This document shows positions 7,599 through 16,953 of a stretch of 64,000 nt of DNA, one piece after another. The notes under the pieces are model-generated. The model did no database searches. It was not told the DNA's origin and saw only the letters and a program-made list of their open reading frames with translations. This DNA comes from JBHEBG01 sp046557915 (GTDB lineage Bacteria; Bacteroidota; Bacteroidia; Flavobacteriales; Flavobacteriaceae): positions 1 through 64,000 of the forward strand of contig NZ_JBHEBG010000004.1 of assembly GCF_046557915.1 (NCBI RefSeq), read 5' to 3'. Numbering within the stretch: the first letter of the stretch is position 1; each line of letters begins with the position of its first letter. The position numbers and the translations under genes were made by a program.

Positions 7599-9794
7599 TT
7601 ATATGTTTAGCCAGTAGGTAAATTTAAGGTTTATAGATCTATTTCTGGGCTGAAAACTGTTTACAAAATAATTATCGTTGTAAACAATGAAAAGATCCGA
7701 TAGTGGGGCAAAACGCCACTGTAGACGGGAATTAAAACCCAGGTTATCTTGCTGGTTACTATATTGAACCAGGGTTGACCAAAAAACAGACTTACTAAAT
7801 GTAAGATTGATTCTTGGACTTATTAGCCATAGATCTGCGCTGGGGAAGGGATTAGGCAAATTAATGCTATCGTAATTAAGTGCCAGGGAGAGAAAAACTT
7901 TTGGTTGTAGCCTAAGGCGCATTTCGGCTTCCATGGAGAATCTTTCCCCATTGTAAAACCTTCCAATATTTGGTTCTAGGGAATATGAAAACACTTTTCT
8001 ACTGTCCGATTGGTATTCCACTTCAAAGCTGGTATAGTAAAACCCTTCATTGGCCGGTAATGCAATGGCCCCGTCCGTATCGGTAGGATCAAATTCTTCG
8101 GTTAAATACGTAAATCTGTTAAACATTTTAACCTCAATTTCGGTTTGGTTCCTAAATTGGGCGCTCCATGAGGAAAAAAGTAGATAATCGGTATTCTTAT
8201 AGTCCAGCGTTGGCCTCCAAATCGCATTTGGATTAAAGTTGAAACCATGACTGTTTATTTTTCCTTTTTTTGGCCAAAAAGTATATTCTATGAAGGGTCT
8301 GGCCGCAATAATGTCGTTTCTTCTAATAAAACCTAGATCGGACCTAAAGTCGTTCCCCACATAATTTCCACGTAGTCCCCAATTTAGTCTTCTAGAGTTG
8401 TAAAACAGTTCTAAGCCCGCAGCGCTATCATCATTGCCAATATCATGTGCGAACGACTTATGGCCAAAAAATTTGCCCACCCAGGTATTATCCTTTGATG
8501 CCAAGTTATAATCGAGTCCTAGTACTCTGTTGTACCGGTCTTCATCGGCCAAGAAGTCATAGTCTTTAAAAGTTTCCCTGTTTACCAAAATAAAGCTGAG
8601 GTTAGATCTTGCAAACATTTTCTTCTGCAGCGCAAAAACAGTATTGTTATTACTGGGAATTTCATTACCGAGATCTTCTTCGGTCTGAATGTTTAAAAAT
8701 CCTAGACGCCAGTCCTCATTCAACTTTCCACTTAACCTAACACCACCAATGATGCCATTTTCTATGGTCTCATCTTCCAAATTTTCCGCTATACCTATCC
8801 TTCTGGAAAAAAAAGGGTTGGAGTCCCGGCTATTTCCAAAGGTGCCAAAGAGATCATTATTATCAATAAAAAATTGTCTTCTTTCTGGTAGGGAAATTTC
8901 AAAGCGAGTAAGATTGGTAATGATATTATCTACCTCCACATTAGAAAAATCGGGGTTTACCGTTATATCAAGGTTCATACCATTGCCAATGGCTACTTTT
9001 ACGTCTCCCCCCACACTAAATTTGTTGGGGCTCTCGTCGGTTTCAAAATCCTTTTGGACACTGGTATTCATATAGGGGATAAGGGCCAAAGGTGTCCTGG
9101 ATTTACCCAGGGGTTTTTCAAAAACCATATCTCCCATGAAGGCGAGATTAAAAATAAGTTGATTTTGAGGAATTTTGGCCCAAGTACTCCATTCGTTGGT
9201 CTTTGTATCAAAACGGTAACTATTAAACCGCCATTTGGTCTCACCTTCCTTAAATTTAAAAGAGGTTAAAGGTATGGCCATTTCAACGATATAATGGTTG
9301 TCATATATTTTTGATTCCCCTTTCCATTTAACGTCCCAAGAAGTTGTAAACCCTTCAAAATCTGACCCTCCGTTAAAAATTAAGGCTTCTCTGCGCACGC
9401 CATAAGGGTTCATTCCAAAAAGGAAAGCATTGGTTCCGTCATTGAAAGTATCGAAGAGGAAACTAATATTATCTATACCGCCAGCTCTATAATCTCTTTC
9501 CAATGAAGAGATTACATAATCATTGCCATCAGTACGGATCGTAGCCCCAATATATAGGGTAGTGGCATCGTATACCATTTTAACGATAGAAGGTTGGGAG
9601 GCCAATACGGAATCCGAAGGAAAATACTGTTGAAAATCGTTGGCACTTTCTGCCGTTTCCCATACGGATTCATCCAAAACTCCGTCCAAACTGATGGTTT
9701 CGGTGATATATTTTACTGTAAATTGTTTGTTGTTTTGACTATGAAGAAGTACTAACGGAAGAAGAAATGCAAGAGAGCAAAAAAATCGCGTCAT
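7599..9794 (-). CDS. DUF5916 outer-membrane protein with N-terminal CBM9-like domain
   Basis: 731 residues. A signal peptide ends near residue 19. Residues ~25-210 form a family 9 carbohydrate-binding-like beta sandwich (ITETISLDGVLDESVWETA is its usual opening). The remainder matches the DUF5916 region, an amphipathic beta barrel with motifs such as VNPDFSNVEVD and FFSRRIG, ending in an aromatic strand LKFTYWLNI. Such proteins are common in Bacteroidota and presumed outer-membrane proteins; their substrate is unknown. A minus-strand -7 like element (TAAATTTG, 9817-9824) lies 22 bp upstream of the ATG. Confidence 0.85.
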   Translation of the reverse strand: MTRFFCSLAFLLPLVLLHSQNNKQFTVKYITETISLDGVLDESVWETAESANDFQQYFPSDSVLASQPSIVKMVYDATTLYIGATIRTDGNDYVISSLERDYRAGGIDNISFLFDTFNDGTNAFLFGMNPYGVRREALIFNGGSDFEGFTTSWDVKWKGESKIYDNHYIVEMAIPLTSFKFKEGETKWRFNSYRFDTKTNEWSTWAKIPQNQLIFNLAFMGDMVFEKPLGKSRTPLALIPYMNTSVQKDFETDESPNKFSVGGDVKVAIGNGMNLDITVNPDFSNVEVDNIITNLTRFEISLPERRQFFIDNNDLFGTFGNSRDSNPFFSRRIGIAENLEDETIENGIIGGVRLSGKLNEDWRLGFLNIQTEEDLGNEIPSNNNTVFALQKKMFARSNLSFILVNRETFKDYDFLADEDRYNRVLGLDYNLASKDNTWVGKFFGHKSFAHDIGNDDSAAGLELFYNSRRLNWGLRGNYVGNDFRSDLGFIRRNDIIAARPFIEYTFWPKKGKINSHGFNFNPNAIWRPTLDYKNTDYLLFSSWSAQFRNQTEIEVKMFNRFTYLTEEFDPTDTDGAIALPANEGFYYTSFEVEYQSDSRKVFSYSLEPNIGRFYNGERFSMEAEMRLRLQPKVFLSLALNYDSINLPNPFPSADLWLISPRINLTFSKSVFWSTLVQYSNQQDNLGFNSRLQWRFAPLSDLFIVYNDNYFVNSFQPRNRSINLKFTYWLNI

Positions 9795-9880
9795 TAATTA
9801 AGAATTAGCTGGCCATCAAATTTAAACGTTTAAATAGTTAAAAAAATCCCAAAGTTTAGCCAAATAAACTTCAAGTTTTG

Positions 9881-12130
9881 TTAACGCGAGTTTTTGAATT
9901 TTTTCGTTTTCTTCTTTTTTGGATTTTTGAATAAACGCTTAAAAAACCCATCTTTTTTTATTGGTCTACAATCTAATTTTGCAGTTAGGGAGGTGTTTGG
10001 TTCTTGAAACTTTGCTTTAGTCAGATAATTGAAAGACCTATCCTGGTTTAGTTGCTGGTACCATAAGGCGAAGATGGGTAAGGCCGCACTGGCACCTTGT
10101 CCTAGACTTGTACTTTTAAAACCAATTTCATAATTGTTGAGTCCAACCCAAGTTACATGGATAAGGTTTGGAGTGATGCCAACAAACCAAGCATCTTTAT
10201 TGTTCTGGGTAGTTCCTGTTTTACCGGCAATATCGTTACCTAGGCCATATTTTGATCGTATTCTTGATGCTGTGCCAGTATCTACTGTTTCCTTTAGCAT
10301 TTCGAGCATTAGTAGGCCAGTTTCTTCTGAAAATGCAGGTTCGTTCGATAAGGTTGGCTCAAAAGAGGCCAGTGTAGCATTTTTACTATCGGTTATCCCA
10401 GTTATTAAAAACGGTTTAACAGGCCTTCCTTTATTGAGATAGCTGGCATAGGCCCCGGCAAGTTCTTCGATTGTTATTTCACCGGTGCCCAGGGCTAGCG
10501 AAGGCTTATTTGGTAATGTTGCCGAGATACCCATTTTTTTTGCCTGATCGATCACCACGGGTATACCTGTTTTTTCAAGAACCTTAACCGCTACGGTATT
10601 TACGGAATTGCTTAAGGCTTGCTCCATAGAATAGTTTAAGTAGGTCTCGTCCTTATCGCCGGCATTGCTTGGACTCCATCCCTCCATATTTTTATATTCT
10701 ACCTCTTGCGCTGAAAAGTAGGTACACGGATCAATGCCTTTTTCAATGGCCGCTGTATAAACAATAGGTTTAAAGGTAGATCCAACCTGTCTTTTAGCTT
10801 GGGATATATGATCGTATTTAAAATATTTATAATTGATACCTCCGATCCATGTCTTTACTGCCCCAGTCCTGGGCACCATTGCCAAAGAACCCGTATTGAG
10901 GAATTTAATATAGTGTTGCAGACTATCTATAGTGCTTGCCGTTACATTTTTATCTCCATTCCAATCGGTAAGTACCATAAGTTTTTTCTGCTGCAAAGAG
11001 TCCCAAGCGGCGTCTTCATTTACCCCAAGCCTTATTAGCTGTTTGTAGGGGGCAGATGCCTTTGTCAATTTTTTAATAAATCGCTTATTTGAAATCCATG
11101 GCGCGCTTTTACCGTAACTTTTTTCAAAGCTTTTTTGCAGGGAAGCCATATGTTTTGCCATTGCTTTTTCGGCTAACAGTTGCATCTTATAGTCCAAGGT
11201 GGTGTAAATTTTTAAACCAGAAGTATAAATGTTATAGGATTTGCCCGCTTTGTTCTGTACTTTAATCCAGTGCTGAATTTGTTTTCGTACTTCTTCCCTA
11301 AAATAAGGTGCCAATCCGGTATTATGATCAAATTCCTTATAGTTCAATTCCAGTGGTAGTTTAACAATACTATCTTTTTGAGTTTTGGAAAGATATTCGT
11401 TATTGTACATGGACTGCAGTACCAGATTACGTCGTTTAAGGCTTTGTTCGGGAAATATTCTGGGATTATAGCCATAGGTGGCTTTAAGCATACCTACTAG
11501 CGTTGCCGCCTCCTGGGTGTTAAGGTGTTTGGCGCGTTTGTTGAAGAATTTTAAGGCCGCACTCTCTATACCAAAAGTGTTGCCCCCAAACGAAACCGTG
11601 TTTATATATAGGGTAAGCAATTCTTCTTTGGAATAAATCTTTTCCAATCGAGATGCAATGATAATTTCTTTTATTTTGTTTACGGATAAGGTGGCCTTAA
11701 TTCTATTTTCCCTGGGATACAGGTTTTTAGCCAACTGTTGGGTCAATGTACTTCCGCCTCCCGCAGACTTGTCTTGAAGCAAAATTGTTTTAAAAGCTAC
11801 CCGTAGCAAGCTTTTATAGTCTACCCCAGAATGTTCGTAAAAACGTTCGTCCTCAATGGCTATAAGGCCTTCTAACAGGGTTTTTGGTAGATCGTTATAA
11901 GCAATAGGCTGTCTGTCGTACAAATAATACTTGCCAATAAGTACACTATCTGCAGTAAATACCTCCGAAGCTCTTTGATATTCAAAATTTGAAAGTTCGG
12001 TTTTATTGGGAAGTTTGCCCCAAGCGCCTAAATAGACACTAGCGATAAAAACGAACAAACAGGCCACACCGGTCATCAACCCTATGACCAGATATCTAAG
12101 TATCGGGGATTTTATACGTTTAAGTAGCAA
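9881..12130 (-). CDS. Penicillin-binding protein 1A (bifunctional transglycosylase/transpeptidase)
   Basis: 749 residues, with a membrane anchor near residues 12-34. The GT51 domain shows AIEDERFYEHSGVD and GGGSTLTQQLAKNLYP. The transpeptidase domain shows GSTFKP (SxxK), SNSVNT (SxN) and GKTGTTQNNKDAW (KTG). It polymerises and cross-links peptidoglycan on the periplasmic side of the inner membrane. The C-terminus is very lysine-rich (FKNPKKKKTKKF). The start appears to be TTG: the in-frame stop lies four codons upstream and the next Met is inside the membrane segment. It is monocistronic; the upstream gene is divergent. Confidence 0.92.
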   Translation of the reverse strand: MLLKRIKSPILRYLVIGLMTGVACLFVFIASVYLGAWGKLPNKTELSNFEYQRASEVFTADSVLIGKYYLYDRQPIAYNDLPKTLLEGLIAIEDERFYEHSGVDYKSLLRVAFKTILLQDKSAGGGSTLTQQLAKNLYPRENRIKATLSVNKIKEIIIASRLEKIYSKEELLTLYINTVSFGGNTFGIESAALKFFNKRAKHLNTQEAATLVGMLKATYGYNPRIFPEQSLKRRNLVLQSMYNNEYLSKTQKDSIVKLPLELNYKEFDHNTGLAPYFREEVRKQIQHWIKVQNKAGKSYNIYTSGLKIYTTLDYKMQLLAEKAMAKHMASLQKSFEKSYGKSAPWISNKRFIKKLTKASAPYKQLIRLGVNEDAAWDSLQQKKLMVLTDWNGDKNVTASTIDSLQHYIKFLNTGSLAMVPRTGAVKTWIGGINYKYFKYDHISQAKRQVGSTFKPIVYTAAIEKGIDPCTYFSAQEVEYKNMEGWSPSNAGDKDETYLNYSMEQALSNSVNTVAVKVLEKTGIPVVIDQAKKMGISATLPNKPSLALGTGEITIEELAGAYASYLNKGRPVKPFLITGITDSKNATLASFEPTLSNEPAFSEETGLLMLEMLKETVDTGTASRIRSKYGLGNDIAGKTGTTQNNKDAWFVGITPNLIHVTWVGLNNYEIGFKSTSLGQGASAALPIFALWYQQLNQDRSFNYLTKAKFQEPNTSLTAKLDCRPIKKDGFFKRLFKNPKKKKTKKFKNSR

Positions 12131-12210
12131 TACGATGTTTTAAAAGTGCAATATGCGTTTAAATATCTAAAATAGGACAAGTCTTAACAATAGATTAAAC
12201 TTCATTTTTC

Positions 12211-12218
12211 TAATTTTG
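12211..12218 (+). promoter_or_regulatory. -7 promoter element for the S1/P1 nuclease gene
   Basis: TAATTTTG is a perfect TAnnTTTG match 15 nt before the ATG at 12234. It coincides with the in-frame TTG at 12216, which argues that the longer frame is not translated from there. Confidence 0.5.
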
Positions 12219-12233
12219 GACAAATCTTATAAA

Positions 12234-13007
12234 ATGAACAGACTTTTCATCCTTATCATGTTTGCTACCCAAATAGCTTTTGGAAATGATATGTTTTGGT
12301 CCAAGACGGGACATAGGGTAATTGGGGAAGTGGCCCAGCAGCACCTTAGCGGTAAGGCCAAACGGGCCATTGACAAATTGCTGAAAGGACAGGGTTTGGC
12401 TATGGTATCCAATTATGCGGATGAAATTAAGGCCGATAGAAGCTTTTCTAAATTTAGCGCTTGGCATTATGTAAACTTTCCGGCAGATAAGAAGTATACA
12501 GATCAGGAGCCCAGTCAATATGGCGATGTTGTTATGGGTATTCAGAAATGCATTGCTATAATAAAGGATGAAAAGAGTTCGGAAGCGGACAAGGTGTTTT
12601 ACTTAAAGATGCTGGTACATTTGGTAGGTGATTTGCATCAACCCATGCATGTGGGACGCTTGGAGGACAAGGGAGGCAATGATATCCAAATTCAATGGTT
12701 TGGAGAAGGAACCAATCTTCATAGGCTTTGGGATCGGGATCTGATAGTAGCATATGGAATGAGCTATTCCGAGCTTGCCGCCAATTTACCCGAGCTTACC
12801 AAAAAACAAAAAAAGGCGATACAAGAAGGCGATGTATACAGCTGGGTAGAAGAATCTCAAGAATTGGCAAATGAAGTCTATGATTCTGTGGAAGTAGGAG
12901 AGAAAGTCGCCTACAAATACAGTTACAAGTATACCGAAACCGTACATCGGCAACTGCAAAAAGGAGGATTACGTTTGGCGAAAGTACTGAACGACCTGTT
13001 TAGATAA
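12234..13007 (+). CDS. S1/P1 nuclease family zinc phosphodiesterase
   Basis: 257 residues from the ATG at 12234. Signal peptide MNRLFILIMFATQIAFG. The mature N-terminus keeps the family tryptophan zinc ligand (WSKTGHRVIGEVAQQHL). Further zinc-ligand motifs are NYADEIKAD, AWHYVNFP, and the cluster GDLHQPMHVG followed by NLHRLWDRDLI. The family cleaves single-stranded DNA and RNA, and 3' nucleotides, outside the cytoplasm. Its likely role is periplasmic or secreted nucleic-acid scavenging. The longer frame from 12216 uses a TTG inside the promoter element and is rejected. It is convergent with the AraC gene, 34 bp apart. Confidence 0.92.
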   Translation: MNRLFILIMFATQIAFGNDMFWSKTGHRVIGEVAQQHLSGKAKRAIDKLLKGQGLAMVSNYADEIKADRSFSKFSAWHYVNFPADKKYTDQEPSQYGDVVMGIQKCIAIIKDEKSSEADKVFYLKMLVHLVGDLHQPMHVGRLEDKGGNDIQIQWFGEGTNLHRLWDRDLIVAYGMSYSELAANLPELTKKQKKAIQEGDVYSWVEESQELANEVYDSVEVGEKVAYKYSYKYTETVHRQLQKGGLRLAKVLNDLFR

Positions 13008-13041
13008 GACAGTAACAATCAGTGCCTTCTAACACAACAAA

Positions 13042-13914
13042 TTACTTCAATACAATTTTCAGCTGTTTTCTGTACTCTGATGGATTTTGCCCTGTAAAGG
13101 ACTTAAACGATTTGTTGAAATGGGAAAAGTTATTAAATCCGCTCTCAAAACAGACCTCGGTGATGCTCATGGGTTTCTCCGCCAATAACTTGGATGCGTG
13201 CACAAGGCGATACTCATTCACAAATTTTGTAAACGTTTTATTAGTAATCTTTTTAAAGTAGCGACAGAAAGAGGGTACGGTCATACTTACCATATCTGCC
13301 ATTTTCTCTAGGCTTATCTCTTCGGTAAAATTGCTTTTCACATAATTGAACACAACATTTATGCGATCATTGTCCTTCACCTCTGCCTCCATAGAAAATC
13401 CCTCGGCATTCAATAATTTAAATTCTAAGGAGTTTCCTAATTCGTTGAGGATACTGAGAATGGACAATAACTGCTGAAAATCTGTCTGATGTTCCATAGT
13501 TTCTATACTATCCCCAATTTTTCTTTTGGTGTTTCCATGAAAAGCAATACCGCCTTTGGCTGTTTCAAAGAGCGATTGGATTTTTTTCATTTCCGGAATA
13601 TCGAAAAAGTCGTTCCCCAAAAAATCCTGCTTCATATGCACAACGGTTTCACTTTTATTGCCCGTTAATTTATCCGTAAAACCGCAGTGGGGCAAATTGG
13701 ACCCAATAAGTATAAGATCCCCATCTGTATAATAGGATACATGACTCCCTATTTGACGTTTACCGGTGCCGCCATTTACAAAAACAAGTTCTATCTCCGG
13801 ATGATAGTGCCAAGCGTTGTATTTGTAGTCTTTGTAGTCCTTAAACCTCTGGTAGGTAAAAGAGTGTCCAAAATCTGGCGCAATAGCTTCAAAAGCCGGT
13901 TTTTGTTTTAGCAT
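13042..13914 (-). CDS. AraC family transcriptional regulator
   Basis: 290 residues. The N-terminal ~110 residues form a cupin-like sensor domain (NAWHYHPEIELVFVNGGTG). The C-terminal ~100 residues hold two helix-turn-helix motifs (ISLEKMADMVSMTVPSFCRY and MSITEVCFESGFNNFSHFNK), then the standard GQNPSEYRK ending. The N-terminal pattern is like regulators of sugar or aromatic catabolism. It is divergent from the small secreted protein gene at 14130, with a 215-bp AT-rich gap that contains several near-palindromic TATA-type runs. The target is not evident. Confidence 0.9.
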   Translation of the reverse strand: MLKQKPAFEAIAPDFGHSFTYQRFKDYKDYKYNAWHYHPEIELVFVNGGTGKRQIGSHVSYYTDGDLILIGSNLPHCGFTDKLTGNKSETVVHMKQDFLGNDFFDIPEMKKIQSLFETAKGGIAFHGNTKRKIGDSIETMEHQTDFQQLLSILSILNELGNSLEFKLLNAEGFSMEAEVKDNDRINVVFNYVKSNFTEEISLEKMADMVSMTVPSFCRYFKKITNKTFTKFVNEYRLVHASKLLAEKPMSITEVCFESGFNNFSHFNKSFKSFTGQNPSEYRKQLKIVLK

Positions 13915-14129
13915 TTTTTTCTAATCTATAGTATAAAATTAGACAACCAAACATCTATATATCTCCACAAAATTAACTAAAATATATGGTATATTAACCT
14001 ATATAAAATTTAACGTTTTGTTTACAGTTAAAATAGCATATAAATTGGAAAAAGGTGCTGTAGTGAACACGTAATTACTTGTCTAAGTTTGTAGTGTAAA
14101 TTATTTAGTAATCTAAAACCTAAAATGTT

Positions 14130-14717
14130 ATGAAAACAGTTCTAAAATTTACAGTAGTGATTGCCTTATTATTTGTTACGGTAACAGGTATGGCAAATGA
14201 ACCTAAACTTTATTTAGTAGCTAACGAAGATGCCAAAAGTTTGGTTTTTAAATTGGACAATCAATCCAAAGAAACTTTGCTCAAGTTTATGGATATGGAT
14301 GATCATCTTATTTATTCAGAGAAAATTTCAGATGAATCGGTTTATTCCAAAAAATTTGATCTAAGCAACCTTAAGGACGGTGTATATTATCTGGAGACAG
14401 AGGATCTTCATAAGGTTCTTACCTATACTATCGCTATAGACAAGACATCTATGGAAATAGTGGATAAAAAGGAGAATGTAAAACCCACCTTTCGGAGAAA
14501 AGGAAATATGGTTTATGTTAATTTCCTAAACCGAGATCTTAAAGCAGTGGTACTTAAGGTATACGATAGTGAAGATCGCTTAATTTATAAGGAAGTTATG
14601 GAAGGTGATTTAGTAGTGGGAAAGGCCTTTAATTTTCAAAAAGCTTTTGAAGACAGCTATACCGTAGTTGTTAAGGACGGCAAGAATACGTATTACGAAC
14701 AAGTATCAATAGAATAG
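14130..14717 (+). CDS. Small secreted protein with two related beta-sandwich repeats
   Basis: 195 residues. A signal peptide ends at ...VTGMA|NE (about residue 22). The mature protein has two similar ~85-residue halves, each with a D..D.LIYSE/IYKE strand pattern and a phrase like LKDGVYYLETED or FEDSYTVVVKDGK, reminiscent of the Por-type C-terminal beta-sandwich. I do not recognise a named function. A -7 element TAAGTTTG (14084-14091) lies upstream and a strong hairpin follows, so it is a single-gene unit. Probably periplasmic or surface-exposed. Confidence 0.8.
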   Translation: MKTVLKFTVVIALLFVTVTGMANEPKLYLVANEDAKSLVFKLDNQSKETLLKFMDMDDHLIYSEKISDESVYSKKFDLSNLKDGVYYLETEDLHKVLTYTIAIDKTSMEIVDKKENVKPTFRRKGNMVYVNFLNRDLKAVVLKVYDSEDRLIYKEVMEGDLVVGKAFNFQKAFEDSYTVVVKDGKNTYYEQVSIE

Positions 14718-14754
14718 TTGGTTATTTTATGTTTAGTTAATTATTAATTCATGC

Positions 14755-14782
14755 AAAAAGGGGCCTGACAAGGCCCCTTTTT
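14755..14782 (+). terminator. Rho-independent terminator
   Basis: A 12-bp perfect stem (AAAAAGGGGCCT / AGGCCCCTTTTT) with loop GACA, 37 bp after the stop of the small secreted protein gene. The A-rich 5' arm could also serve the opposite strand. Confidence 0.9.
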
Positions 14783-14852
14783 ATTTTGGAATAATTTATC
14801 GAAGCCGAATACTGTTTTTTCTGATATAGAAACTTTCGTACTTCAAATATTG

Positions 14853-15491
14853 CTATTTAAGCAAGAATTTTGCAAAACGATCCCTCTTATACTGGGGCAA
14901 GGCGCTATTGTCAACCGCCAATTGTACCAAATCTGCATCCTTTTTTCTATCATAAAGCAATTTATAAAATTGCGCTATGGAAAGTGTATTCTCAGATTCC
15001 GTTTCCAATACCAGTTCATCACCAGCGTTCACCGTCCCCTGCTCCAATATGCGCACGTAGCTTCCAGGACATCCATGGTCTATAAATTGCTTTAAAACTC
15101 GCTGATCACCAAAACGTATCCCTAGTTTAAAGCAGGGCTCTCTAGGTTGCGAAATTTGCACCAGGGCAGAACCTATTCTGTATATATTGCCTATTCGAAG
15201 CTCAGATTCGTCCAAGCCTTCAACCGTTAAATTTTCTCCGAACATGCCCCAATCCCATTTCAAATTTGGGTACTTGGACTGCCAGTAAGGGTACTGGTCC
15301 TTGGAAAACAAATAACATGCCTTATGGACACCACCGTGCACCTTGCGGTTTGCAATGGTATCGTCCATTACTGTTTCCAAATTAAGCGTAATCCCCTTTT
15401 TTGTGGGATACTTAAAAATCCCTGTTTGTAACGTTTCACCGTTCCAAACAACGGTGGTAGCTTTTCCAATATTTGTAGCAATTACCTTCAT
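14853..15491 (-). CDS. MOSC domain protein (YiiM-like)
   Basis: 212 residues from the ATG at 15489-15491 (MKVIATNIGKATTV). The longer frame adds 12 residues that do not resemble the family. Visible MOSC features: VHGGVHKACYLFS, the MFGENLTVEGLDE motif, RIGSALVQISQPREPCFKLG with the conserved cysteine, and a C-terminal region like the YiiM 3-alpha extension. MOSC proteins handle molybdenum cofactor-bound sulfur and serve in N-hydroxylated compound reduction. No molybdenum cofactor gene is adjacent. Confidence 0.88.
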   Translation of the reverse strand: MKVIATNIGKATTVVWNGETLQTGIFKYPTKKGITLNLETVMDDTIANRKVHGGVHKACYLFSKDQYPYWQSKYPNLKWDWGMFGENLTVEGLDESELRIGNIYRIGSALVQISQPREPCFKLGIRFGDQRVLKQFIDHGCPGSYVRILEQGTVNAGDELVLETESENTLSIAQFYKLLYDRKKDADLVQLAVDNSALPQYKRDRFAKFLLK

Positions 15492-15593
15492 GGTATAAAG
15501 ATAAAGAACCCTCCTATAGGTTGCCACGCATATAGTTAAAAATATTTATTGGAAATTAAGGAGACTATGGCAAATAATAGAATTAGAAAACTA

Positions 15594-16007
15594 CTATCTT
15601 GCTTTGGAGATTGTTTCCGTTTTTTTGATCAATGGCTTAAACTCCATAATATTTATAAAGATTAAGTTTTCCCCAATATTTTCTAGGTCGCTTATATAAT
15701 TTGTATCCTCGGCCTTAAAAAATTGTGAATCCCCTTTTTTGAGATGGATCATATTAATTTTACCATCCCCTCTTCTGGATATTACCAATCCGTTGGTATG
15801 CGATACCCAACAATAGTTTGTGCTCTGTTTTCTAAAAGGGAGACGTTCTTGCGGAAAGAGCACTACTTCCCAAACCAGCATATTTTCATTCTCAAAAAGT
15901 AATTTTTGTCCAAGGGATTTACTCACCTGTTGTTCCTTTAATTCTTGTACCTTGGAAGATTCCCAAGGGTCAAAATTCCCTTTGGGATTTAATTCAACAC
16001 ATTTCAT
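15594..16007 (-). CDS. Cupin-like small cytoplasmic protein
   Basis: 137 residues without a signal peptide. The middle region (ENMLVWEVVLFPQERLPFRK...GDGKINMIHLKKGDSQFF) has the spacing of a single cupin barrel, as in small cupin proteins that bind a metal or organic ligand. The usual metal-binding histidines are mostly absent, so catalysis is doubtful. Function unknown. It is followed by a 102-bp gap to the MOSC gene on the same strand. Confidence 0.65.
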   Translation of the reverse strand: MKCVELNPKGNFDPWESSKVQELKEQQVSKSLGQKLLFENENMLVWEVVLFPQERLPFRKQSTNYCWVSHTNGLVISRRGDGKINMIHLKKGDSQFFKAEDTNYISDLENIGENLIFINIMEFKPLIKKTETISKAR

Positions 16008-16187
16008 ACATCATTTTTTATTTCAAAAAAGCTTACAAAATTAGTGTGTAATCATCGGATAATCAGATTTATAAGTGTTAAATAAATCCTATTTATTACA
16101 ACGATAAAAAGTTTTGATTTTCGCTAAGTTCTAAGTAATACGAGTTGCTATGTCTTACGAATAATGATAGGGATATGGCCAAAATTA

Positions 16188-16218
16188 TTGGTATTCTTCA
16201 TTTAGGTAACTATTTTTG
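16188..16218 (+). promoter_or_regulatory. Promoter of the Crp/Fnr-type regulator
   Basis: TTG (16188-16190), a 20-nt spacer and TATTTTTG (16211-16218), an excellent fit to the Bacteroidota -33/-7 pattern. An AT inverted repeat AATAAAT-CCT-ATTTATT (16081-16097) lies about 90 bp upstream and could be a binding site; this last point is speculative. Confidence 0.6.
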
Positions 16219-16240
16219 ATTTTATGTCAAACAAAGTATT

Positions 16241-16813
16241 TTGGAAAAACTAAAGCATAAAATACGGTCATACGCAGAAGTTTCGGACGCCGATTTAAAT
16301 TACTCGCTGCAGTTCTACCAAAAATTGACTTACAAAAAAGGGGAGGCCTTAATTAGTCCGGGGCAGTACGTAAAATGGTTTTACTATCTGGACAAAGGAT
16401 GCATTAGCTACTATACCGAGGACGATGACGGTATTAAGGTAATGGAGTTTTTTACCGAGGACGACTTTTTCACCGATTTGTATGCTTACATCGAGGAGAT
16501 ACCCGCCACCACCTATTTGCGCGCAACCGAAAACTGTGTGGTTTATGCAATTTTAAAGGAAGATGTGCAAAAATCCTTTGACCATTCGCACGATTTGGAA
16601 CGTTTTGGCAGACTCTCCATGCAGGTGTCCTTTGTGGAAATGTTCCGCAGAAATAATCAGCTCAAAAACCTATCCAATCAAAAGCGGTATTTGCGACTTT
16701 TAGAAAAGAGACCTTCGCTTTTTCAGCGTGTGCCTCAGTATTTGATAGCTTCTTATTTGGGGCTTACACCGGTAGGGCTTTCCAAGATCAGAAAAAGAAT
16801 TAAGAGTTCTTAA
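16241..16813 (+). CDS. Crp/Fnr family transcriptional regulator
   Basis: 190 residues. The N-terminal cyclic-nucleotide-binding-like fold includes KKGEALISPGQYVKWFYYLD and the beta-barrel region to ~residue 115. The C-terminal helix-turn-helix is short (QYLIASYLGLTPVGLSKIRK), as in the Bacteroidota Crp-like regulators. The phosphate-binding cassette of true cAMP receptors is not seen, so cAMP sensing is unlikely. The start is probably TTG at 16241: an in-frame stop lies at 16217 and the ATG at 16224 is out of frame. It lies 140 bp before the acyl-CoA operon on the same strand, so it is a candidate regulator of it. Confidence 0.88.
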   Translation: MEKLKHKIRSYAEVSDADLNYSLQFYQKLTYKKGEALISPGQYVKWFYYLDKGCISYYTEDDDGIKVMEFFTEDDFFTDLYAYIEEIPATTYLRATENCVVYAILKEDVQKSFDHSHDLERFGRLSMQVSFVEMFRRNNQLKNLSNQKRYLRLLEKRPSLFQRVPQYLIASYLGLTPVGLSKIRKRIKSS

Positions 16814-16953
16814 AGCGCTATTTTCTGTGCCCACACTCAACAAATTGTTTTAGCTGATATCAAATTTATTTATTAAACCTGTTTAACAAGATTGGCCGAA
16901 TTATACTTTATCTTAGGGTGCTACTTGTTTAATAATCAAAATGTACTTCAATT

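Noticed and set aside
12216..12233. Upstream extension of the S1/P1 nuclease frame
   Set aside because: It starts with TTG inside a perfect -7 promoter element, and the ATG at 12234 gives a standard signal peptide.
16081..16097. AT inverted repeat AATAAAT-CCT-ATTTATT before the Crp/Fnr gene
   Set aside because: It could be a binding site, but short AT repeats arise often by chance in AT-rich gaps and no second copy was seen.
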